From the NCBI RefSeq assembly GCF_008831125.1, contig NZ_WBKA01000002.1, positions 248,001-312,000 on the forward strand: 64,000 nucleotides of DNA, given 5' to 3'. Below the pieces are notes generated by a model, which was not told the origin of the DNA, searched no databases, and saw only the letters and a list, made by a program, of their open reading frames with translations. Below, one piece after another: positions 47,897 to 56,223 of the stretch (position 1 is its first letter; the number at the start of each line of letters is the position of its first letter). The DNA comes from Pseudoclavibacter caeni (GTDB taxonomy: Bacteria; Actinomycetota; Actinomycetes; Actinomycetales; Microbacteriaceae). The position numbers and the translations under genes are program-made.

Positions 47897-49477
47897 ATGC
47901 CCTCGACCGATCACCCCCGCACCGCGGAGTGGATGACCATGATCCGCCGTCCCCCGCGTCGCCTCGTCGACGGGTTCTTCTTCGTGCTCGCCGGGCTGGC
48001 GACGCTGTGGCTCGCCCTGCTCGCCGCGCAGGACACCTTCCACCTCGGCTGGCGCGGACTGCCGCTGCTCGTCGTGTTCTGGGCGACGCTCGCCTACCTC
48101 GCCCTGCCGCGCCTGCACCGCATCCTCACCGCGATCTACGTGCCCGACTACTTCATCGGCCGCACCCGCACGAGCGACGGGCTGCTCGGCGACCCGGTGA
48201 ACCTCGCCCTGCGCGGCGACGAGGCGAGCCTGCACCGGGCGATGCGGGCGGCGGGGTGGACGCGCGCCGACGAGATCACCCTGCGCTCCAGCCTGCACAT
48301 CGTCACCTCCACGCTCGCCAGGCGCAGCTACGACGAGGCGCCGGTCAGCCCGCTGCTGCTGTTCGGCCGCCAGCAGGACTTCGCCTACCAGCAGGAAGTC
48401 CTGGGCAACCCGGCCCGCCGCCACCACGTGCGGTTCTGGCGGTGCCCGCCGGGCTGGCCGCTGCCCGGCGGCACCCGGGTCGACTGGCTGGCCGCGGGCA
48501 CGTTCGACCGAGCGGTGGGGCTCTCCCTGTTCACTTTGCAGGTGACCCACCGCATCGACGAGAACACCGACGTCGAGCGCGACCACATCGTCCGCACCCT
48601 GCTGGACGCCGGCGCCGGCGCCCGCATGCGGGTGCTGCGCGACTTCTCCACCGGCTACCACGCCCGCAACGGCGGAGGGGACTCGATCCGCACCGACGGC
48701 GACCTGCCGATCATCGACCTGCGCCCCGCCGCGCCGGCGACCCCGGCCGTCGCCGCCCCAGCCGCGCCCGCGATCGCCTCCGCGCCCGCCGGCGGGGTGG
48801 ACGCGGCCGCGACGCCACCGACGCACCCGACGCCACCGGAGGGGAGCTCCGCCGCTGACCCCACGGGCCCGGACGAGGCGGACGCCGACGCGTGGATCGC
48901 ACGGACGGCAGAGGAACGGGCGGCCGGCGAGGTGCGCAAGCGCACGGCCTACGAGCCGCTGGCGCTGGAGGACGCGTTGGACGCCTCGTCGGTCGAGGCG
49001 GTGCGCCGGCACGGCCGCCCGGCCACCATCGTCTTCGGCGCGGTGGTCGTGTTCCTGCGCGCCCTCGCCACGGCGGCGATCGCCTGGGGGCTGGCCCGAA
49101 CCGACCGAAGCGCGCTCATCAGGGCGATCGAGACGTCCGGCCTGGGCGTCACCGACCCCGCCGCTCTGGCCCAGTCGCGGGCCGCGCTGGTGGCCGCCAC
49201 CATCGTCATCGCCGCGGCGAGCGCCTTGCTGGGCGTGCTGCTGCTGCGCGGCAGCGACCTCGCCAGGCTCGTGCTGCTCGGTTACGCCGCGGCGACCACA
49301 GTGGCGGCGTTCCTCGCCTGGTGGGCCGGCGAGCCGCTGATCTCCGACCTCGGCGAGTTCGGCGTGGTCGCCCTGAACGTGCTCATCCTGCTCGCGCTGA
49401 GCGGGCGGCCCGCCCGGGCCTTCACCCTCGCGAACCGGATGCCGCAGGCCACCCCGCGGCCGGCCGCGGCCGACTGA
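47897..49477 (+). CDS. LssY C-terminal domain membrane protein with extra C-terminal membrane region
   Basis: A 526-residue membrane protein; ATG with AGGAGG 8 bases upstream. Two N-terminal helices (GFFFVLAGLATLWLALLAA and GLPLLVVFWATLAYLAL) precede an LssY_C domain (YVPDYFIGRTRTSDGLLGDP, ADEITLRSSLHIV, HHVRFWRCPP, AAGTFDRAVGLSLFTLQVTH, VERDHIVRTLLDAG, residues about 80-275). A long Ala/Pro/Asp linker leads to four C-terminal helices beginning TIVFGAVVVFLRALATAAIA. LssY_C is associated with secretion and phosphatase-like proteins, but its function is not established. Fusion with the C-terminal membrane part looks unusual. Confidence 0.8.
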   Translation: MPSTDHPRTAEWMTMIRRPPRRLVDGFFFVLAGLATLWLALLAAQDTFHLGWRGLPLLVVFWATLAYLALPRLHRILTAIYVPDYFIGRTRTSDGLLGDPVNLALRGDEASLHRAMRAAGWTRADEITLRSSLHIVTSTLARRSYDEAPVSPLLLFGRQQDFAYQQEVLGNPARRHHVRFWRCPPGWPLPGGTRVDWLAAGTFDRAVGLSLFTLQVTHRIDENTDVERDHIVRTLLDAGAGARMRVLRDFSTGYHARNGGGDSIRTDGDLPIIDLRPAAPATPAVAAPAAPAIASAPAGGVDAAATPPTHPTPPEGSSAADPTGPDEADADAWIARTAEERAAGEVRKRTAYEPLALEDALDASSVEAVRRHGRPATIVFGAVVVFLRALATAAIAWGLARTDRSALIRAIETSGLGVTDPAALAQSRAALVAATIVIAAASALLGVLLLRGSDLARLVLLGYAAATTVAAFLAWWAGEPLISDLGEFGVVALNVLILLALSGRPARAFTLANRMPQATPRPAAAD

Positions 49478-49512
49478 TCACTCCCCCGCGGCCCGGCTCC
49501 CGGCCCGGGGTG

Positions 49513-50004
49513 TCAGAACCAGTCGGACTCGCGCACCTGCCGCATCGCCTCGCGACGGTGCTCACCCTGCAGCCGGTGCAGGTAGACGATGCCCGAGAGA
49601 TGGTCGATCTCGTGCTGGAGCGCCTGCCCCATGAGCCCCTCGCCCTCGAGGGTGATCGGCTTCCCGGTCACGTCGACCCCACGGGCCCGCACCCAGTGGT
49701 ACCGCGGGGTCGGGCACCATAGGCCGGGCACCGACAGGCACCCCTCCTCGATCTCTGTGACCGGGCCGCGCCGCTCGACGATCTCGGGGTTGATCATGTG
49801 CCCGACGACACCGTCGACGTTGTAGCTGAACGCGGCGAGGCTCACCCCGATCTGCGGGGCGGCGACCCCGGCCCGGCCGGGCAGCCGCACCGTGTCCTCG
49901 AGATCCTCCACCAGCTGGCGGACGGACTCGTCGAAGACCTCGATGGGCTCCGTCGGCGTGCGGAGCACGGGGTCGCCGTACAGGCGGATGTCACGAACGG
50001 TCAT
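49513..50004 (-). CDS. def: Peptide deformylase
   Basis: Removes the formyl group from nascent proteins; metalloenzyme. 163 residues with the three family motifs: GVAAPQIG (46-53), EGCLSVPG with metal-ligand Cys89, and QHEIDHL with His131, Glu132 and His135. The ATG overlaps the pyc stop as ATGA, so it is probably translated with pyruvate carboxylase. This is an odd functional pairing; more often def precedes fmt. Convergent with the upstream LssY_C gene. Confidence 0.97.
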   Translation of the reverse strand: MTVRDIRLYGDPVLRTPTEPIEVFDESVRQLVEDLEDTVRLPGRAGVAAPQIGVSLAAFSYNVDGVVGHMINPEIVERRGPVTEIEEGCLSVPGLWCPTPRYHWVRARGVDVTGKPITLEGEGLMGQALQHEIDHLSGIVYLHRLQGEHRREAMRQVRESDWF

Positions 50005-53000
50005 ACGAGCGACTGCTCCCCCTCGGCCGCGGTGATCGGGTTGGGGGCGATCACCACGAGCAGGTCACCGGGCTCCACCTGCCGAGAGCCGTCGAAGACG
50101 ATCCGCTGGACGACGCCGTCGGCGCCGGCCGCGATATTCGCCTCCATCTTCATCGCCTCGATCGTGGCGACCGGGTCGCCCACGCGGATGGCCTGCCCCG
50201 GCTGCACCTTCATCGTCACCACGCCGGCGAACGGCGCGGCGACCTGGTTGTGATCGTCGAGGTCGGCCTTCTCGTTCTCCTCGGCCTCGGCCTTGACTGA
50301 CTCGTCGCGCACGTGGACCGGGCGCAGCTGGCCGTTGAGCACGGCCATGACGGTGCGCTCGCCCTTGTCGTCGACCGGACCGATCGCCGACAGCGCCGTG
50401 TACAGACGCAGGCCGCGACCGAGTTGGGCGGCGTGCTCCTTGTTCGCCTCGAAGCCGTACAGGTAGTCGGTGGTGTCGAGCGCCGAGAGATCACCGTACT
50501 GGTCGCGGAACTGCTCGAACTGCTCGGCCGGCTTCGGGAACAGCAGGTGGTTGAGCTCGTGACGCCGGGTGGCGGAGTCCGCGTCCAGCGCGTTCTCCTG
50601 GTCAGCGGTCAGCTGGTTCTCGGTGGCGAGGTGCACCTCGCGGCCGGCGAGCACCTTCGTGCGGAAGGGCTCGGGCCAGCCGCCCGGCAGGTCGCCGAGC
50701 TCGCCGGCCATGAACCGCACGACGGAGTCGGGCACGTCGTACTTCTCGGGATGCGCCTCGAAGTCAGCCGGGTCGGCGCCGACGGCGGCCAGCTGCAGGG
50801 CGAGGTCGCCCACGACCTTCGACGAGGGGGTGACCTTCGGGGGCCGGCCGAGGATGCGGTTCGCGGCCGCGTACATGTCCTCGATGAGCTCGAACTTGCC
50901 GCCGAGCCCCAAGGCGATCGCCTGCTGGCGCAGGTTCGTCAGCTGCCCGCCCGGGATCTGGTGGTGGTAGATGCGGCCAGTGGGCGCGTCGAGACCCTTC
51001 TCGAACGGCGCGTACACCTTGCGCACGGCCTCCCAGTACGGCTCCATCGCGCAGATCGCGTCGAGGTCGAACCCGGTGTCGCGCTCGGTGTGCGCGAGCG
51101 CGGCGACGAGGGCCGAGATCGAGGGCTGACTGGTCGTGCCGGCGAGCGGGGCCGCCGCGGCGTCCACGACGTCCACGCCCGCCTCGCTGGCGGCCAGCAG
51201 CGTCGCCAGCTGCCCGCCCGCCGTGTCATGCGTGTGCAGATGCACCGGCAGGTCGAACTCGCGCCGCAGCGCCGTGACGAGGCGACGAGCCGCCTCCGGG
51301 CGCAGCAGACCGGCCATGTCCTTCAGGCCGATCACGTGCGCGCCGGCCTGGACGATCTGCTCGGCCAGGCGCAGGTAGTAGTCGAGCGTGTAAAGATCCT
51401 CATCCGGGTCGAGCAGGTCGGCCGTGTAGCACAGCGTGCCCTCGGCGACCGCGGTGCCCGTCTCGAGCACGGCGTCGATGGCGGGGCGCATCTGCTCGAT
51501 GTCGTTGAGCGCGTCGAAGATGCGGAACACGTCCACGCCGCTGGCCGCCGCCTCGCGCACGAACGCGTCGGTGACCTTCGTCGGATACGGGGTGTAACCG
51601 ACCGTGTTGCGGCCACGCAGCAGCATCTGGATGTTCACGTTCGGCAGGGCGACGCGCAGCTTGTCGAGCCGCTCCCACGGATCCTCGCCGAGGAAGCGCA
51701 GGGCCACGTCGTAGGTGGCGCCGCCCCAGGCCTCCACCGACCACAGGCCGGGAGCCGCCGCCGACACGTACGGGGCCGCGTCGACCAGATCCTTGGTGCG
51801 GATGCGCGTGGCCAGCAGCGACTGGTGCGCGTCGCGGAAGGTGGTGTCCGTGACCCGCAGCCGCTGCTCGCCGCGCAGGGCCTCGGCGAACCGCTTGGGC
51901 CCGAGACGGTCGAGCTGCTGCTTCGACCCCTCCGGCAGGTCATGCGTGTCCAGCCCGGCCGGCAGCTTCTCCTGCGGGCTGACGAGCCCCTCGGGCCGCG
52001 GCCCGTAGGGCTTGTTGACGGTGACGTTCGCCAGCCAGCGGATGAGCTTGGTGCCGCGGTCCTGCGACTTGCGCATCTCGAACAGCTGCGGCCGCTCCTC
52101 GATGAAGTGCGTGCTGAGATCGCCGGCGATGAAGTCCTCGTCCGAGAGCACATTGAGCAGGAACGGGATGTTCGTGCTCACGCCGCGGATGCGGAACTCG
52201 GCGAGCGCGCGGCGGGCCCGGCGCACCGCAGAGGGGAAGTCACGCGCCCGGCAGGTGAGCTTGGCGAGCATCGAGTCGAAGTAGGGGCTGATCTGCGCGC
52301 CCGCCGCGGTGGTGCCGCCGTCGATGCGCACCCCGGCGCCGCCCGGCGAGCGGTAGGTGCTGATGCGGCCGGTGTCGGGCCGGAAGTTCTCGGCGGGATT
52401 CTCGGTGGTGATGCGGGTCTGCAGCGCCGCACCGTGCATCGTGATGCGATCCTGGGTGAGCTCGAGCTCCGACAGGGTCGCCCCCGCGGCGATGAGCATC
52501 TGGGTCTGCACGAGGTCGACGTCGGTGATCTCCTCGGTGACGGTGTGCTCGACCTGGATGCGCGGGTTCATCTCGATGAACACGGGCTTCCCGGCCCGCT
52601 CGCCGATCGTCTCGACGAGGAACTCGCAGGTGCCGGCGTTGACGTAGCTGATCTCCTTGGCGAAGCGGATGGCCGCGCCGGTGAGCTGGTCGCGCAGCTC
52701 CTGGCTGATGTGCGGTGCCGGGGCGATCTCGACGACCTTCTGATTGCGCCGTTGCACCGAGCAGTCGCGCTCGAACAGGTGGACGGTGTGCCCGGTGGCG
52801 TCGGAGAGCACCTGCACCTCGATGTGCCGCGGGCGCAGGACGGCCTGCTCGAGGAACATGCGCGAGTCGCCGAACGCGTTGCCGGCCTCGCTCATCGCCT
52901 GCTCCAGTGCCGGCCGGAGCTCCTCGAGCGTATCGACCTTACGGATGCCGCGGCCGCCGCCGCCCGCGAGCGCCTTCGCGTACAGCGGGAACCCGATCTC

Positions 53001-53447
53001 CTCGGCATGGGCGATCAGCTCGTCCGGGTCGGAGCTGGCCCGTGTGGAGGCGAGCACAGGGACGCCTGCGCGGATCGCGGCCTCCTTGGCATTGACTTTG
53101 TCACCGGCGAGCTCGAGCGCGTCGGCGTTCGGGCCGATAAAGGTGATGCCGTTCTCAGCGGCGGCCTTGGCGAGGCCCGGGTTCTCGGAGAGGAACCCGT
53201 AGCCGGGGTAGATCGCGTCGGCACCGGACTCGCGCGCCACGCGGATGATCTCGTCAATGTCGAGGTAGGCCTTCACAGGCCTGCCGGGCTCACCGATCTG
53301 GTAGGCCTCGTCCGCCTTGAGACGGTGAATGGAGTGGCGGTCCTCGTACGGGAACACCGCCACCGTCTTCGCACCGAGCTCGTACGCCGCGCGGAACGCC
53401 CGCACGGCGATCTCTCCTCGGTTGGCCACCAGGATCTTCTTGAACAT
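50001..53447 (-). CDS. pyc: Pyruvate carboxylase
   Basis: Biotin enzyme that carboxylates pyruvate to oxaloacetate to refill the TCA cycle. About 1148 residues from ATG (MFKKILVANRGEIAVRAFRA) with GGGAG upstream. Biotin carboxylase domain about 1-450 (YAKALAGGGGRGIRKV ATP loop, EMNPRIQVEHTVTEE), carboxyltransferase domain about 530-800 (VTDTTFRDAHQSLLATRI, VDVFRIFDALNDI), PYC tetramerisation region, and the C-terminal biotinyl domain with AMKM, biotin Lys1100. It is complete and conventional. Confidence 0.98.
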   Translation of the reverse strand: MFKKILVANRGEIAVRAFRAAYELGAKTVAVFPYEDRHSIHRLKADEAYQIGEPGRPVKAYLDIDEIIRVARESGADAIYPGYGFLSENPGLAKAAAENGITFIGPNADALELAGDKVNAKEAAIRAGVPVLASTRASSDPDELIAHAEEIGFPLYAKALAGGGGRGIRKVDTLEELRPALEQAMSEAGNAFGDSRMFLEQAVLRPRHIEVQVLSDATGHTVHLFERDCSVQRRNQKVVEIAPAPHISQELRDQLTGAAIRFAKEISYVNAGTCEFLVETIGERAGKPVFIEMNPRIQVEHTVTEEITDVDLVQTQMLIAAGATLSELELTQDRITMHGAALQTRITTENPAENFRPDTGRISTYRSPGGAGVRIDGGTTAAGAQISPYFDSMLAKLTCRARDFPSAVRRARRALAEFRIRGVSTNIPFLLNVLSDEDFIAGDLSTHFIEERPQLFEMRKSQDRGTKLIRWLANVTVNKPYGPRPEGLVSPQEKLPAGLDTHDLPEGSKQQLDRLGPKRFAEALRGEQRLRVTDTTFRDAHQSLLATRIRTKDLVDAAPYVSAAAPGLWSVEAWGGATYDVALRFLGEDPWERLDKLRVALPNVNIQMLLRGRNTVGYTPYPTKVTDAFVREAAASGVDVFRIFDALNDIEQMRPAIDAVLETGTAVAEGTLCYTADLLDPDEDLYTLDYYLRLAEQIVQAGAHVIGLKDMAGLLRPEAARRLVTALRREFDLPVHLHTHDTAGGQLATLLAASEAGVDVVDAAAAPLAGTTSQPSISALVAALAHTERDTGFDLDAICAMEPYWEAVRKVYAPFEKGLDAPTGRIYHHQIPGGQLTNLRQQAIALGLGGKFELIEDMYAAANRILGRPPKVTPSSKVVGDLALQLAAVGADPADFEAHPEKYDVPDSVVRFMAGELGDLPGGWPEPFRTKVLAGREVHLATENQLTADQENALDADSATRRHELNHLLFPKPAEQFEQFRDQYGDLSALDTTDYLYGFEANKEHAAQLGRGLRLYTALSAIGPVDDKGERTVMAVLNGQLRPVHVRDESVKAEAEENEKADLDDHNQVAAPFAGVVTMKVQPGQAIRVGDPVATIEAMKMEANIAAGADGVVQRIVFDGSRQVEPGDLLVVIAPNPITAAEGEQSLV

Positions 53448-53526
53448 ACAGCTCCCCACATCGCGAGTCGTTTGCACGATTGTAGCCCCGATCGTCGACG
53501 ATCAGACCGAGGCAGCGCCCTCCGCT

Positions 53527-53615
53527 CTCGCCGCGCCTCGTGCACGGGGCGACGCGAGACTGCGAGGACTGGCCCGACGAGGCAGTGCTCGCCGCGCCTC
53601 GTGCACGGGGCGACG
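53527..53615. repeat. Two copies of a 28-bp direct repeat upstream of parA
   Basis: An exact 28-bp sequence beginning CTCGCCGCGCCTCGTGCACG occurs at 53527-53554 and 53588-53615, starts 61 bp apart. Each copy contains the palindrome GTGCAC. The second copy ends 22 bases before the ParA start and just upstream of its -10, so the repeats could be operators. Confidence 0.8.
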
Positions 53616-53623
53616 GGAACGGG

Positions 53624-53629
53624 TAGCCT
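53624..53629 (+). promoter_or_regulatory. Candidate -10 of the ParA-like gene
   Basis: TAGCCT lies 8 bases before the GTG and there is no ribosome binding site, consistent with a leaderless message. Confidence 0.45.
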
Positions 53630-53637
53630 AGACAGTC

Positions 53638-54486
53638 GTGGACGTTCTCAGTGTGAGCTCTCTCAAAGGCGGTGTCGGCAAGACGACCGTCGCCCTCGGT
53701 CTGGCCTCTGCGGCTCTCGCCCGCGGCAGGCGCACGCTGCTCGTGGACATCGACCCGCAGACCGATCTCACCACGGGGCTCGCCGTCGACCCCGGCAGCG
53801 CGCTGACGATCGCCGACGTGCTGCGCAACCCGTCCCCTGATGTCGTCCGCCAGGCGATCGTCTCCAGCGCCTGGACGAAGGACCGCGCGCTCAGCGTCGA
53901 CGTGCTCGTCGGGTCACCCCGGGCGATCGAGTTCGACGCCCCGGCGCCACGCCCCCGCGACCTGTGGAAGCTCGACGAGGCGCTCGCCCTCATCGAGGAT
54001 GCCTACGACATCGTCATCATCGACTGCCCGCCGTCGCTCAACGCGCTCACCCGCAACGCCTGGCTGGCCAGCGACGAGGTGCTCATCGTCACAGAGCCGT
54101 CGCTGTTCGCCGTCTCGGCCGTCGGCCGCGCGTTCAAGGCCATGGACGAGCTGAGCGAGGCGCAGGACGTGCCCGTGCGCGCCCTCGGCGTGCTCGTCAA
54201 CCGGTTCCGCAAGCAGTCGATCGAGCACGAGTTCCGCGTCTCCGAGCTCGAGCAGCTCTACCCCCGGCAGCTCATCGACGTGCGGCTGCCCGAGCGGGCG
54301 AGCCTGCAGCAGGCGCAGGGATCGGCCCGGCCGGTGCACTCATGGCCGAGCGAGTCGGGCAAGAAGATGGCCGCGCAGTTCGACCAGGTGCTCGACATCT
54401 TCGAGGACGCGGTGCGCGGCATCGCCCATCAGGGCCACGGTCACGCGGAGCGGCGGGCCGTCTCGAAAGCCGATCAGCACCGCTGA
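53638..54486 (+). CDS. ParA family ATPase (orphan, beside MerR/FtsR cluster)
   Basis: A deviant Walker ATPase of the ParA/Soj family; such proteins move or position DNA or protein cargo. 282 residues from GTG: deviant Walker A KGGVGKTT (10-17), switch I VDIDPQTDLTTGL and Walker B VIIDCPPSLNAL (about 120-133). No ParB gene is adjacent, so it is not the chromosomal parAB pair. Related ParA genes lie beside merR/ftsR/garA in many actinobacteria with unknown partners. The C-terminal tail is His/Arg-rich. Confidence 0.9.
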   Translation: MDVLSVSSLKGGVGKTTVALGLASAALARGRRTLLVDIDPQTDLTTGLAVDPGSALTIADVLRNPSPDVVRQAIVSSAWTKDRALSVDVLVGSPRAIEFDAPAPRPRDLWKLDEALALIEDAYDIVIIDCPPSLNALTRNAWLASDEVLIVTEPSLFAVSAVGRAFKAMDELSEAQDVPVRALGVLVNRFRKQSIEHEFRVSELEQLYPRQLIDVRLPERASLQQAQGSARPVHSWPSESGKKMAAQFDQVLDIFEDAVRGIAHQGHGHAERRAVSKADQHR

Positions 54487-54569
54487 ACCAGCCCGACGTC
54501 GGCGTCGGTGACGAGTCTCGAATCCTGCCAGCACCGCTGAACCAGCTCAGCCGGGGTCAGCACCGCTGA
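54474..54569. repeat. Three copies of CAGCACCGCTGA at the end of parA
   Basis: TCAGCACCGCTGA occurs at 54474-54486 (including the ParA stop) and 54557-54569, and CAGCACCGCTGA at 54529-54540; the first two are followed by ACCAGC. Each is a small inverted repeat TCAGC/GCTGA with a 3-base centre. Confidence 0.65.
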
Positions 54570-54654
54570 GTGATCCGTCGGGATGTCGTCCGCAGCGGGC
54601 ATGCCGTCTCCCCCGCAGGATGATGTGACCGAGCGCAGCTCACACAACGAACGT

Positions 54655-54698
54655 GCACCGCTCCCCCGGATGCGATCGAGGGGGACGCCGCGCGGTGC
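54655..54698. terminator. Possible terminator between parA and merR
   Basis: CCCCC (54663-54667) pairs with GGGGG (54680-54684), and the outer GCACCG (54655-54660) with CGGTGC (54693-54698), giving an interrupted hairpin between convergent stops. Confidence 0.35.
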
Positions 54699-54763
54699 GG
54701 GCTGTGATCTCCTCACCCGCGACGGCCGTGCGCCACTCCGGGTGGGACCGCCCTGCGACCCGC

Positions 54764-55327
54764 TCAGCTGGCAGTGCGACGCCGATGCCGACGCTCGGCG
54801 AGGTCGTCGACGTGCGTCTCGGTGGCACCGATCGTGACGAGGTTGTCCTCCACCTCGCGCAGCACCTTGCCGACGGCGATGCCGAACACGCCCTGGCCGC
54901 GGCTGACCAGGTCGATGACCTCGTCGTCCGAGGTGCATAGGTACACGCCGGCGCCGTCACTCATGAGCGTCACCCGGGTGAGGTCCTGGATGCCGGCGCC
55001 GCGCAGCTGCTCGACCGCCTTGCGGATCTGCTGCAGCGAGATGCCGGTGTCGAGCAGACGCTTGACGAGCTTGAGGGTGAGGATGTCACGGAAGCCGTAG
55101 AGCCGCTGGCTGCCGGAGCCGTGCGCGGCGCGGATCGTCGGAACGACGAGGCCGGTGCGCGCCCAGTAGTCGAGCTGCCGATAGCTGATGCCCGCGGCGG
55201 ATGCGGCGATCGCGCCCCGGTACCCGCGTGTGCGGTCGAGGTCAGGGATGCCGTCGGTGAACAGGACGTCGGAGAGGTCCTCGGAGGGCGTGCCCGGATC
55301 ATCCTCGGGGCGCTGCGCATCGGCCAT
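54764..55327 (-). CDS. MerR family transcriptional regulator
   Basis: A DNA-binding regulator of the HspR/MerR type found next to ftsR in actinobacteria (the Rv1830 position in mycobacteria). 187 residues from ATG (MADAQRPEDDPG) with GAGGAG 7 bases upstream. The helix-turn-helix and wing are GISYRQLDYWARTGLVVPTI and GSGSQRLYGFRDILTLKLVK, followed by a dimerisation helix (LLDTGISLQQIRKAVEQLRG). A C-terminal region of about 80 residues (SDGAGVYLCTSDDEVIDLVSRGQGVFGIAV) may sense a ligand. The signal is unknown. Confidence 0.92.
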   Translation of the reverse strand: MADAQRPEDDPGTPSEDLSDVLFTDGIPDLDRTRGYRGAIAASAAGISYRQLDYWARTGLVVPTIRAAHGSGSQRLYGFRDILTLKLVKRLLDTGISLQQIRKAVEQLRGAGIQDLTRVTLMSDGAGVYLCTSDDEVIDLVSRGQGVFGIAVGKVLREVEDNLVTIGATETHVDDLAERRHRRRTAS

Positions 55328-55450
55328 GAACCGACTCCTCACTCGACTGTCGCGAACGGCCCGCGAGCTGCGAACCTGTGGCTCACAATACCAGCGGGAT
55401 CCGCACCGGCAGGGGTTTCAGACGTCTCGTCGCCGGCGTGTCGAACTTTG

Positions 55451-55468
55451 AACTCTCACGTGAAAGTT
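55451..55468. promoter_or_regulatory. CACGTG-centred palindrome upstream of merR
   Basis: AACTCTCACGTGAAAGTT is an 18-bp inverted repeat with one mismatched pair, about 125 bases before the merR start and 36 bases after the ftsR stop. A near-copy of the left arm (AACTTTG) precedes it. It is suitable as an operator for one of the two MerR-type proteins. The TCACGTGA core also resembles parS, but the flanks do not. Confidence 0.5.
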
Positions 55469-55503
55469 GAAATCGGCTCAGGACGGCCGCGATGGCCGAT
55501 CGC

Positions 55504-56223
55504 TCAGTCGAGCGCGTCGCGCACGCCGCGCTCGAGCAGGCAGCTCTTGAGCGAGACGAGCGTGTCGGTGATCTGCTGCGCCGCAGCCGCCGCCTGGGCG
55601 CGCCCCTGCGGCTGATCGCGCCGGAAGCCGGAGACCGCGCCCTCGATGAGACCGATCTCACGATCCGTGGCGGCCTTGACCCCGCGCAGGTGCCGAGGCT
55701 CGATGCCGTGCGCGCCGAGCGTGACGAGCGCGGTGAGGACGCTGCGGGCGGTCTGGTCGTACCGGTCGCCGGCGGGCAGCAGCCCCACCGACACCGCCTC
55801 ACGCAGCAGCCGGGCGTCGGCGTGGGTGACCTCGAGCAGCTCCTCGCGCGTGCAGACGCGCTGCACCGTGGCATCCCCCGCCGCAGCCCGGGTGATGCCT
55901 GGCAGCAGCGGCGTGCGGCCGGCATCGATCTCGGCCAGGTACTCGCGGATGACCTTCAGCGGCAGGTAGTGGTCGCGCTGCAGCCCGAGGATGAGCCGCA
56001 GCCGCTCGACGTCGTCGGCGCCGAACTTGCGGTAGCCCGAGGCGGTGCGCTGTGGGGAGATGAGCCCCTGCTCCTCGAGGAATCGGATCTTCGACGGGGT
56101 GACATCAGGGAAGTCGCCGACGAGGCGGTTAAGTACCTGGCCGATGCTCAGCAGCTTGCGCACCTCATCCGGCGAGCCCTGCGCCGCGGCCGCGGCGGCC
56201 GACCGTCGCGCGGCGGCGGCCAT
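55504..56223 (-). CDS. ftsR: Cell division regulator FtsR (MerR family)
   Basis: FtsR activates ftsZ in Corynebacterium glutamicum; this protein is its positional and sequence counterpart (Rv1828 in mycobacteria). 239 residues. After an Ala-rich start come LLSIGQVLNRLVGDFPDVTPSKIRFLEEQGLISP (HTH, split here) and TASGYRKFGADDVERLRLIL (wing), then a helical C-terminal domain (VCTREELLEVTHADARLLREA, CLLERGVRDALD). The ATG shares one base with the garA stop (TGATG). It is read together with garA. Here the nuclease gene that usually follows is missing. Confidence 0.95.
   Translation of the reverse strand: MAAAARRSAAAAAAQGSPDEVRKLLSIGQVLNRLVGDFPDVTPSKIRFLEEQGLISPQRTASGYRKFGADDVERLRLILGLQRDHYLPLKVIREYLAEIDAGRTPLLPGITRAAAGDATVQRVCTREELLEVTHADARLLREAVSVGLLPAGDRYDQTARSVLTALVTLGAHGIEPRHLRGVKAATDREIGLIEGAVSGFRRDQPQGRAQAAAAAQQITDTLVSLKSCLLERGVRDALD

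Noticed and set aside
53527-53615. CRISPR array from the 28-bp repeats
   Set aside because: There are only two copies, no further repeat/spacer units, and no cas genes.
55451-55468. Canonical parS site
   Set aside because: Only the TCACGTGA core plus three flanking bases match; 11 of 16 positions is below what ParB usually needs.
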